Positions 1 through 6,407 of a DNA stretch of 64,000 bases are shown one piece after another (the first letter of the stretch is position 1; each line of letters begins with the position of its first letter). The DNA is from Epilithonimonas vandammei (lineage in GTDB: Bacteria > Bacteroidota > Bacteroidia > Flavobacteriales > Weeksellaceae), in NCBI RefSeq assembly GCF_003860525.1, contig NZ_CP034161.1, positions 1,922,001 through 1,986,000 on the forward strand, in the 5' to 3' direction. The translations under genes were made by a program, and so were the position numbers. A model generated the notes under the pieces. It did no database searches. It had not been told where the DNA came from and saw only the letters and a program-made list of their open reading frames with translations.

Positions 1-30
1 ATCAAAAAGGAATATGAAGACAGCAAATAA
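1..30 (+). CDS. 3' end of an upstream gene, probably the toxin partner (partial)
   Basis: Frame 1 reads IKKEYEDSK and then stops at 28-30. The next gene, an XRE antitoxin, starts at 14, so the two overlap by 17 nt. Such overlap is usual in toxin-first HigB-HigA type pairs, and a charged lysine-rich end fits the HigB/Gp49-like toxins. Only ten codons lie in the window, so the identity is inferred from the neighbour alone. Confidence 0.4.
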   Translation: MKKEYEDSK

Positions 31-319
31 AAATCTGACAACTCTTGATGAGTTCAAAGAGAAAAACTTCGGTAAACGTGGGACAAAAGAACGGGACGAA
101 CTGGAAGCTGGTTACGACAATTTTAAAATAGGAGCACTCATTCACGATACTCGTCTGGAATTGGGAATGACACAAGAAGAATTGGCTGAAAAAGTTGGAA
201 CGACTAAATCTTATATTTCTAAAATTGAGAATAATCTGAAAGAAACGAGAATTTCTACACTTCAAAAGATTGTTGAGCTTGGGTTTGGTGGACGATTGGA
301 ATTGAGTATTAAGATTTGA
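14..319 (+). CDS. XRE-family helix-turn-helix antitoxin (HigA-like)
   Basis: A 101-residue DNA-binding protein. Residues about 40-95 form an XRE/Cro-type helix-turn-helix: RLELGMTQEELAEKVGTTKS is the classic first part, followed by YISKIENN. The charged N-terminal extension of about 40 residues is typical of HigA-like antitoxins paired with RelE/HigB-type RNases. It overlaps the end of an upstream gene by 17 nt, which suggests a toxin-first operon with the toxin outside the window. Expected role: neutralise the toxin and repress the shared promoter. The family call is firm; the pairing is inferred. Confidence 0.8.
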   Translation: MKTANKNLTTLDEFKEKNFGKRGTKERDELEAGYDNFKIGALIHDTRLELGMTQEELAEKVGTTKSYISKIENNLKETRISTLQKIVELGFGGRLELSIKI

Positions 320-387
320 TTATTTATTAACCTATAATCAATAAAATACGGATTACCGTAAAATTATTGATTTTGTATTTATATTTA

Positions 388-395
388 TATTTTTG
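388..395 (+). promoter_or_regulatory. Promoter -7 box TATTTTTG
   Basis: This matches the Bacteroidota -7 consensus TAnnTTTG. A TTG at 367-369 lies 18 nt upstream as a -33 element. It would drive the secreted-protein gene at 459 with a leader of roughly 55 nt. Confidence 0.5.
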
Positions 396-458
396 TGAAA
401 CTAAAGGTAGATTCAAAATTTGAACTAAAATTTTAGAAACTTTAAAAAAAACATTTTT

Positions 459-1022
459 ATGAAAAACATTTTTTTTCTTTTAATAATTATTTCATCTAAT
501 ATTTTTTATGGACAGTCTCTTAATGATTTAGACATAAAGAATGGATTTAGACACTTCAAATTTGGAAGCACTCCAAGCCAAATCAAAAATATAGTTAAAC
601 AAACTAATCAATCGTCACAAAATCCTAAAGTTGTATCTTACGAATATATTGGAGAGGATATAACGAATATTTTCAATGTTAAAGTTGATAACATATACTT
701 AAGCTTTTTCAATAACAAGCTGTTTAGTGTAGGCGTTAATTTCGGAAATATGGAAAACGTAAAGAATTTTGAAATTTATGAATTTAATAATATTCTAACA
801 GCACTTGAAAATACTTACGGGACAAAATGGGTTGCACCATCAAATAAGGATGGTGTTGTTTTAAATGGAGCAATTTGGGATGCAAATAATGTACGACTTG
901 AATTAGTAAGAATTGATTTTAGTAAGAGTTATACAAATCCAAAAGATTATGGATATATATCTGGTTACATAAATGTTTTTGACAAGAAATTAATGAATGC
1001 AATTCATTCAAGTAATTTTTAG
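459..1022 (+). CDS. Secreted protein of unknown function
   Basis: 187 residues. It begins with a clear signal peptide: two positive or polar residues, a run of F/L/I, then a likely cleavage after FYGQS near residue 20. The mature part is rich in N, Y and F with no motif I recognise, and it looks like a small soluble periplasmic or secreted domain of mixed alpha/beta character. The next gene begins 2 nt after its stop, so the two are probably co-transcribed from the promoter near 388. No function is assigned. Confidence 0.6.
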   Translation: MKNIFFLLIIISSNIFYGQSLNDLDIKNGFRHFKFGSTPSQIKNIVKQTNQSSQNPKVVSYEYIGEDITNIFNVKVDNIYLSFFNNKLFSVGVNFGNMENVKNFEIYEFNNILTALENTYGTKWVAPSNKDGVVLNGAIWDANNVRLELVRIDFSKSYTNPKDYGYISGYINVFDKKLMNAIHSSNF

Positions 1023-1024
1023 AA

Positions 1025-1816
1025 ATGTATTACAAACAAAATCTACCAGATAAAATTGGTATTCGTGAAACTGAAAAACTAACTGCTTACGTCGGTTACT
1101 CTACTTCCGATATGAATTTATTTGGTCAATATGAAAATGCTGTTGACATTTTAATTAATAAAATATTCGAAGAAAAACATAGGATTGATACTATTTCTCA
1201 TCCTATATTATATTTAATGAGACATACAATTGAACTTGGTTTAAAGGAGAATATTAAATATTTAAGAAAATATAGTAAGCTAAATATCACAAAAAATAAA
1301 ACTCATTCTTTAACGGATTTAGCATTAGAGTTTTAAAGGAATTATTATAAAATTGAGGCAGATAATAATTTTGATAATTTTACTAAAGAAGAATTCACAA
1401 AATATATTTCTGATTTAAATGATACAATTCAAATTCTGAATGACGATGCAAGCGCTTTTAGATATACTCTTTCAGCGGATAGTAACAAAATATTTGAGCA
1501 TTCAGACACTATTAATATATTTGAATTAAAGAAATTATTTGATAATTCAGTTACATTTCTAACTCATCTTGCAGATGTAATTTCTCCATATACTAATTAT
1601 TTAGATTTTGCTAAGGCAGATAAAAAAATAATTGAAAATGACTTAAAATATTGTAGATTTTGTTTTGATAAATCTCAAAAAGATTGGCTTATTGAGAAAT
1701 TAGATGAGAAGTACAAAATTGTAAAGGAGAAATTGATTTGGTTTGATGAAGAAGAAAATTGTTATTTAAATTTAAAAATTGCAAATAAAAAATGTTATAT
1801 AATTCATACCAAATAA
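1025..1816 (+). pseudogene. Unknown cytoplasmic protein interrupted by an in-frame TAA
   Basis: One continuous reading frame runs from ATG 1025 to the stop at 1814-1816, broken only by TAA at 1334-1336. Upstream it ends ...HSLTDLALEF; directly after the stop the same frame continues RNYYKIEADNNF and stays open for 159 codons. AAA (Lys) to TAA is a single change. The first half contains YLMRHTIELGLK, resembling helical HEPN-like proteins that carry an RHxIELxLK motif and a later HSL, but that link is weak. If intact the product would be about 263 residues. It could be a real nonsense mutation, a sequencing error or, less likely, readthrough. Confidence 0.65.
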
Positions 1817-1823
1817 AATCAAA

Positions 1824-1850
1824 AAACCCTCCGAAAAATTCAGAGGGTTT
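1824..1850 (+). terminator. Rho-independent terminator
   Basis: Inverted repeat AAACCCTC / GAGGGTTT (1824-1831 and 1843-1850) with an 11-nt loop, followed by TATTTATTTC. It lies 8 nt after the end of the interrupted gene. Confidence 0.75.
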
Positions 1851-1907
1851 ATTTATTTCAATTAAATTGATAAAAATCAATCTCAAAAAATTAATTAAGA
1901 AAATCAT

Positions 1908-1915
1908 TATATTTG
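1908..1915 (+). promoter_or_regulatory. Promoter -7 box TATATTTG
   Basis: Perfect TAnnTTTG match 18 nt before the ATG at 1933, implying a very short leader for the small gene that follows. I see no convincing -33 TTG. Confidence 0.5.
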
Positions 1916-1932
1916 TTTAGTAGTTTAAAATT

Positions 1933-2154
1933 ATGGAAAGTATAACAATTTACCCAAAAGACGAAAAGCAAAAATCTTTGCTCAAATCTCTTTTAGAGGA
2001 ACTTAAAGTTCGTTTTGAATTTGGTGAAAAAGATGAAACTTTGCTTTCTGAAGAAGATTTTTATAAGAAGATTGATAAATCTATTGAACAAGCAGAATCT
2101 GGAAAAACCACAAATATTCCAAAAGATAAACAAAAGGAATTTTTTAATTTATAA
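1933..2154 (+). CDS. Small DUF2683-like protein, possible antitoxin
   Basis: 73 residues beginning MESITIYPKDEKQKSLLKSL. The start resembles the short beta-strand plus helix seen in small Bacteroidota proteins labelled DUF2683 and in some antitoxins that shield RelE/ParE toxins. It is rich in K and E with no signal peptide. It has its own promoter box at 1908. No toxin gene follows: downstream are REP-like hairpins and a convergent gene. It is either a solitary antitoxin or a small regulator. Confidence 0.6.
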   Translation: MESITIYPKDEKQKSLLKSLLEELKVRFEFGEKDETLLSEEDFYKKIDKSIEQAESGKTTNIPKDKQKEFFNL

Positions 2155-2160
2155 ATTGCG

Positions 2161-2273
2161 TCGGGCTTCAGCCCGATGTAAAAGTGAAAATCAAAATTGG
2201 CTTCAGCCAAAACTTAAATAAATTTAGGCTAAAGCCAATAATTGTTATATTATTAAAATGGGCTAAAGCCCAT
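2161..2273. repeat. Cluster of four REP-like hairpins
   Basis: Four short imperfect palindromes sit in 113 bp: TCGGGCTTCAGCCCGA (2161-2176), TTGGCTTCAGCCAA (2197-2210), GGCTAAAGCC (2227-2236) and ATGGGCTAAAGCCCAT (2258-2273). All share a GGCT/AGCC stem with a 2-nt centre of TC or AA, and the outer stem pairs vary while staying complementary. They look like repetitive extragenic palindromes. I saw no other copies in the window. Confidence 0.7.
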
Positions 2274-2297
2274 TTCTATTGATATTTTAAAAACTAA

Positions 2298-2326
2298 AAT
2301 CCCATTTCAAACTTTGAAATGGGATT
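2298..2326. terminator. Bidirectional terminator
   Basis: A 12-bp perfect stem (AATCCCATTTCA at 2298-2309, TGAAATGGGATT at 2315-2326) with a short loop, A-rich on the left and T-rich on the right. It lies between the small gene ending at 2154 and the acyl-CoA dehydrogenase gene arriving from the other side. Confidence 0.8.
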
Positions 2327-2349
2327 ATTTATTATATCAAAGCCATTCT

Positions 2350-4137
2350 TTAATAAGAACCTTTCGCAATAAAATGAGCGGCAATCTTTTCCGTCAAGGC
2401 AATTGGATTAGGTGTGTTCACGTATTTTGTAAAACGTCTTAATCCGGCTAACATCATTCTTTGCTCGTCACCTTCGGAGAAAGAAACGATACCTTCTTTA
2501 GCATTGGTTGTGATGATTTCAACCGCTTTGTAAAGATTTAGTCTTGCCATTGCTGCTTCAACAGAATCTGTTGAGAAATGTTTCTCGGCTCTCAGGATTG
2601 CTGATTCTGCCATATAGATTTGGTTCAGGATTTCGGAAGCATTGAGTAGCAAATGTTGTTGTTTCTCGATGTCCATCATATATTTTTGAAGCGCAGAACC
2701 GGAAACCATCAGGAACACTTTCTTCAAGTTCTTAATCACTTCTTTTTCCTCAGACATATATTCTGAATAGTCAGGAATGTCAAAAGACGGAATGCTCATC
2801 AATTCTTTTCCGACATTTTTCGCAGGCGTTAACAAATCGATTTTGCCTTGCATTGCACGTTTGATTAGCATTCCAACGGCCAAGAGTCTGTTGATTTCGT
2901 TGGTTCCTTCGTAGATTCTGGAAATCCTTGAATCTCTCCAAGCAGATTCCATTGGTGTATCTTCTGAGAAGCCCATTCCGCCGTAGATTTGGATGCCTTC
3001 ATCTGCTGTGTGTTGTGCTAAATCTGATACGAAAACCTTCAGGATAGAACATTCAACCGCGAATTCTTCCACACCTTTCAGTTCTGCCTGCTCGTGGTTC
3101 ATTCCGCCGGCAACCAATTCTTCGATTTTGTCTTCTACATTTTTTGCCGCTCTGTAAGAACCAGCTTCACTCACGAAAGCACCGGTTGCCATCTCTGCCA
3201 GCTTCTTACGAATCGCTCCAAATGTATTGATAGAAACCCCGAATTGCTTTCTCTCCGTAGAATAACTCAAAGAATAATTAAGGATTCTTCTTTGTGCATC
3301 CAGACAAGCCGCAGCTAATTTGATACGACCAACGTTAAGTGCATTCAATGCGATTTTGAAACCGTTGTTTCTTTCGCCTAAAAGGTTCTCAACAGGGATT
3401 TTCATATCATTGAAGAAAACCTGACGTGTAGAAGACGCACGGATTCCCAATTTGTGTTCCTCCTCTCCGAAAGTCAGACTTTCCGGATTTTCTAATTCAG
3501 AACGGTTGATGACGAATCCAGTGATGTTTTTGTCATCATCAATCTTAGCAAACAAAGTGAAAGTATCAGCAAATCCCGCATTGGAAATCCACATTTTCTG
3601 TCCGTTGATGATGTAATGTTTTCCGTCTTCCGAAAGTTTAGCTCTAGTTTTCCCGCTGTTGGCATCAGAACCTGCATCTGGCTCAGTCAAGCAATACGCT
3701 CCGAATTTAGTTCCAGCCGCCAAATCCGGAAGGTATTTCTGCTTTTGTTCTTCCGTTCCGTAAAGTAGGATAGGAAGTGTTCCGATTCCTGTGTGCGCGC
3801 CATAAGCCGTTGCCAATGAACCTGTAGAACCGGAAAGGTAATCGCAAGCCAGCATTGTAGTCACGAATCCCATTCCCAAACCGCCGTAAGCTTCCGGAAC
3901 AGCGATTCCTAAGAACCCCATTTCCCCGATTTTACGCATTACTTCTTCCGTATAAGCGTAATCTTTTTTCTCGAATCTTTCCTTATTCGGAACCACTTCT
4001 TTATCTATGAATTCCTTTGCAGAATCACGAAGCATCTTTTGTTCTTCGGACAATTCTTCGATGCTGAAAATTTCCTGAGCAGTGATATCCTTTACCAAGA
4101 ATTCTCCGCCGTCTAATGTTTTTGTATCTGTTGACAT
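2350..4137 (-). CDS. Acyl-CoA dehydrogenase, long-chain/ACAD9-like
   Basis: 595 residues. An FAD enzyme making the first double bond in fatty acyl-CoA during beta-oxidation. The order is the usual one: N-terminal helical domain (about 30-145), beta domain with the signature CLTEPDAGSDA at 149-159, helical domain with RKQFG near 296, and catalytic Glu 410 in RIYEGTNEIN. A C-terminal extension of about 170 residues beyond the short-chain family size matches VLCAD/ACAD9-like enzymes. It is the last gene of a minus-strand locus with thiolase and the hydratase/dehydrogenase fusion; a four-helix-bundle gene separates it from thiolase. No electron-transfer flavoprotein gene is nearby. Confidence 0.93.
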   Translation of the reverse strand: MSTDTKTLDGGEFLVKDITAQEIFSIEELSEEQKMLRDSAKEFIDKEVVPNKERFEKKDYAYTEEVMRKIGEMGFLGIAVPEAYGGLGMGFVTTMLACDYLSGSTGSLATAYGAHTGIGTLPILLYGTEEQKQKYLPDLAAGTKFGAYCLTEPDAGSDANSGKTRAKLSEDGKHYIINGQKMWISNAGFADTFTLFAKIDDDKNITGFVINRSELENPESLTFGEEEHKLGIRASSTRQVFFNDMKIPVENLLGERNNGFKIALNALNVGRIKLAAACLDAQRRILNYSLSYSTERKQFGVSINTFGAIRKKLAEMATGAFVSEAGSYRAAKNVEDKIEELVAGGMNHEQAELKGVEEFAVECSILKVFVSDLAQHTADEGIQIYGGMGFSEDTPMESAWRDSRISRIYEGTNEINRLLAVGMLIKRAMQGKIDLLTPAKNVGKELMSIPSFDIPDYSEYMSEEKEVIKNLKKVFLMVSGSALQKYMMDIEKQQHLLLNASEILNQIYMAESAILRAEKHFSTDSVEAAMARLNLYKAVEIITTNAKEGIVSFSEGDEQRMMLAGLRRFTKYVNTPNPIALTEKIAAHFIAKGSY

Positions 4138-4189
4138 ATTATTGTGATTTTAAATTTTAGATTATAAATTTTAAATGTAAGATTCGCTG

Positions 4190-4546
4190 TTATAAATTTT
4201 CAGATGAAGTTTTGATGATTTTAGTTAGAATATTAATTATACTTTCAATTTCTTTTAAATAAGAATCAACCTCAATCTGAATAAGATTGGAAGATTGATA
4301 AAGCTTCAACCAATATTTTGTTTCTCTCGCTTCCTTATTTGCAATAGAAAGTTTTGAGATAAAATCTTTCTTTGATTGTGCGACTATTGCTTCTTCTACA
4401 TTTGCACCAATCGAAGTTCCGCAACGAAGAATCTGCTTTGAAAGAATGTATTCATTCTGAGATTTACAAATCGTATAAAACTTAATTATACTTAATGCAA
4501 ATTCAAATGTTTTATATTGAATCAAATTATCTTCTTTGAAGCTCAT
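4190..4546 (-). CDS. Four-helix-bundle protein (23S rRNA intervening-sequence type)
   Basis: 118 residues, almost wholly helical. Motifs SKQILRCGTSIGANVEEA and KKDFISKLSIANKEARETKYWLKL are diagnostic for the family first found in intervening sequences of 23S rRNA genes. Here it stands alone between thiolase and acyl-CoA dehydrogenase, as is common in Bacteroidota; its job is unknown. Both flanks are AT-rich with repeated TTTTAAAT-type words, so it looks inserted into the operon. It runs in the same direction as its neighbours and should be co-transcribed. Confidence 0.85.
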   Translation of the reverse strand: MSFKEDNLIQYKTFEFALSIIKFYTICKSQNEYILSKQILRCGTSIGANVEEAIVAQSKKDFISKLSIANKEARETKYWLKLYQSSNLIQIEVDSYLKEIESIINILTKIIKTSSENL

Positions 4547-4581
4547 TTCATCTATAATTTATAATTTTAAATCTATAATTA

Positions 4582-5757
4582 TTAAAGAAGTTCGAATACA
4601 CTCGCTGCGCCTTGACCTGTTCCAACACACATTGTCACAACGCCATATTTGCTGTTTCTGCGTTTCATTTCGTCAAGAAGTTGAACAGTCAATTTAGTTC
4701 CTGTACAACCAAGTGGATGCCCAAGTGCAATTGCGCCTCCGTTTACATTTACGATTTCAGGATTGATGTTCAATTCTCTTAAAATGGCAACGGATTGAGA
4801 AGCAAAAGCTTCGTTCAATTCAAACAAATCGATGTCAGATTGTTTTAGTCCAGCTTGTTCCAAAGCTTTAGGAATGGCATACATTGGTCCGATTCCCATA
4901 ATTCTTGGAGGAACACCAACTGTGGAATAGGAGAGAAGTCTTGCTACTGGAGTCAAGTTTAATTCTTTCACCATTCTTTCGGACATTACCATTGTAAAAG
5001 CAGCACCGTCAGAAGTTTGAGAAGAATTACCTGCGGTTACAGAACCATTAGCTGCGAAAACCGGACGTAATTTTGCCAAAGCTTCAATCGAAGTATCAGC
5101 TCTCGGACCTTCGTCTTGTTTAAATGCGTATTCTTTGGTTTGGATTTTTTCCTTTTCGTCAAGAAAATTGTATTTAACATCAATCGGAACAATCTGATTG
5201 TCGAATTTCCCTTCTTGAATAGCTTTAATCGCTTTCTGATGAGAGTTATAAGCAAATTGGTCTTGTTCCTCACGACTTACTTTGAACTCGTTGGCAACCG
5301 CTTCTGCTGTTAATCCCATTCCCCAATAATAATCGGGGTTTGATTTTGCCAAATCCGTATCCGGAATCGGTTTGTAACCACCCATTGGGATATAAGACAT
5401 ACTTTCTGCACCTCCTGCAATGAAAATATCGCCCATTCCGGCTTTGATTTTTGCAGAGGCAATTGCAATCGATTCTGAACCTGAGGCGCAGTATCTGTTT
5501 ACTGTTACGCCAGGAACTTTGTCGGTGTCTAATCCCATTAATGAAATGAGTCTTGCGACATTCAGTCCTTGTTCTGCTTCCGGCATTGCACAACCGACAA
5601 TTAAGTCATCGATGCGAGCTGGGTCAAGATTTGGAACATCTTTCATCAGACGTTCTATTACAGTTGCCGCCATATCATCCGGACGGGTAAAACGCAAAGA
5701 ACCTTTCGGCGCTTTACCAACTGCTGTTCTGTATCCTGTTACTATATATGCTTCCAT
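4582..5757 (-). CDS. fadA: Acetyl-CoA acyltransferase (thiolase)
   Basis: 391 residues, standard for the thiolase family. It cleaves 3-ketoacyl-CoA with CoA, the last step of beta-oxidation. The nucleophile is Cys 90 in VNRYCASGSE; the second half carries NEAFA (315-319), GGAIALGHPLG with His 347, and the acid/base Cys 377 in CVGTGQG. It lies between the REP-associated transposase gene and the four-helix-bundle gene, in one direction with the fadB/J-like gene. A degradative role is inferred from context rather than from the fold. Confidence 0.93.
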   Translation of the reverse strand: MEAYIVTGYRTAVGKAPKGSLRFTRPDDMAATVIERLMKDVPNLDPARIDDLIVGCAMPEAEQGLNVARLISLMGLDTDKVPGVTVNRYCASGSESIAIASAKIKAGMGDIFIAGGAESMSYIPMGGYKPIPDTDLAKSNPDYYWGMGLTAEAVANEFKVSREEQDQFAYNSHQKAIKAIQEGKFDNQIVPIDVKYNFLDEKEKIQTKEYAFKQDEGPRADTSIEALAKLRPVFAANGSVTAGNSSQTSDGAAFTMVMSERMVKELNLTPVARLLSYSTVGVPPRIMGIGPMYAIPKALEQAGLKQSDIDLFELNEAFASQSVAILRELNINPEIVNVNGGAIALGHPLGCTGTKLTVQLLDEMKRRNSKYGVVTMCVGTGQGAASVFELL

Positions 5758-5785
5758 ATTATTTTGTTGTTTTAATTTTATTATG

Positions 5786-5796
5786 CCTCGTAGAGG
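5786..5796. repeat. REP hairpin, outer left copy
   Basis: CCTC-GTA-GAGG just upstream of the thiolase start. It is the same hairpin as the one at 6342-6354 read on the other strand, so the transposase gene has two hairpins on each side. Confidence 0.65.
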
Positions 5797-5828
5797 TAAA
5801 CTGTGAATAGCAAATGTTTTGTTTTTTT

Positions 5829-5859
5829 AGCGGAGCTCCGTAGGAGCGACCTGATAATT
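5829..5859. repeat. Left inner REP of the transposase unit
   Basis: 31 bp directly abutting the stop codon of the transposase gene. Its core is the hairpin GCTCC-GTA-GGAGC (5835-5847), followed by GACCTGATAATT. It is an inverted copy of 6330-6360: apart from the hairpin arms the two units are identical. Confidence 0.85.
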
Positions 5860-6321
5860 TTATTCAATCCAATCGAATAAATATTTTGAATCATATTCAA
5901 TTTCAAACTTGTTGAGAAAATCTAAATATTCTTCTTTAAAAGATTTGTTTTTATGATGTTCTTCCTGATTTAAAATATATTTCACGACAGCATCCACACT
6001 GCTTTTAGAATATGAAAATGCACCATAGCCTTCTTGCCAATTAAATTTTCCATTAATCCAATTTTTGTCATTAATAAATTTAGAAGAACCTGCTTTAATA
6101 TCTCTTACTAAATCAGAAATAGAAATACTCGGACTCAAACTTACAAGAATATGGACGTGGTCTGGCATCGCAAAGATTGAAAATAATTTTTGTCCTCTAT
6201 TGGAAACAATACCTGAAATAAACTTATGCAATTCTTCCCGATTCTCTTTGGGAATCAAGTGTTGTCTTCCTTTGACAGCGAAAACAATTTGAATATAAAT
6301 TTGGGTGTAGGTATTTGCCAT
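5860..6321 (-). CDS. REP-associated tyrosine transposase (IS200/Y1 HUH family)
   Basis: 153 residues. Y1-type single-strand nuclease: the HUH pair is His 55 and His 57 in MPDHVHILVSL, and the likely catalytic Tyr 115 lies in VVKYILNQEEHH. Length and the WQEGYGAFSYS segment fit RAYT/transposase_17 proteins of Bacteroidota. The gene is bounded by inverted REP units (5829-5859, 6330-6360) and two more hairpins further out, the arrangement expected of a REP-mobilising domesticated transposase rather than a classic IS. It sits between fadB/J-like and thiolase genes, in the same direction. Confidence 0.9.
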   Translation of the reverse strand: MANTYTQIYIQIVFAVKGRQHLIPKENREELHKFISGIVSNRGQKLFSIFAMPDHVHILVSLSPSISISDLVRDIKAGSSKFINDKNWINGKFNWQEGYGAFSYSKSSVDAVVKYILNQEEHHKNKSFKEEYLDFLNKFEIEYDSKYLFDWIE

Positions 6322-6329
6322 TTTTGATT

Positions 6330-6360
6330 AATTATCAGGTCGCCTCTACGAGGCTCCGCT
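6330..6360. repeat. Right inner REP of the transposase unit
   Basis: 31 bp beginning 8 nt upstream of the transposase ATG. The core hairpin GCCTC-TAC-GAGGC (6342-6354) sits between AATTATCAGGTC and TCCGCT. Compared with the left unit, stem letters differ on both arms so that pairing is kept. Confidence 0.85.
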
Positions 6361-6390
6361 TAACGATAAATCATTATCTATTAACAGTTC

Positions 6391-6403
6391 GCTCCTACGG
6401 AGC
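6391..6403. repeat. REP hairpin, outer right copy
   Basis: GCTCC-TAC-GGAGC followed by TTTTCTAA. It lies 5 nt beyond the stop of the fadB/J-like gene, where it could also act as its terminator or mRNA end stabiliser. Confidence 0.65.
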
Positions 6404-6407
6404 TTTT

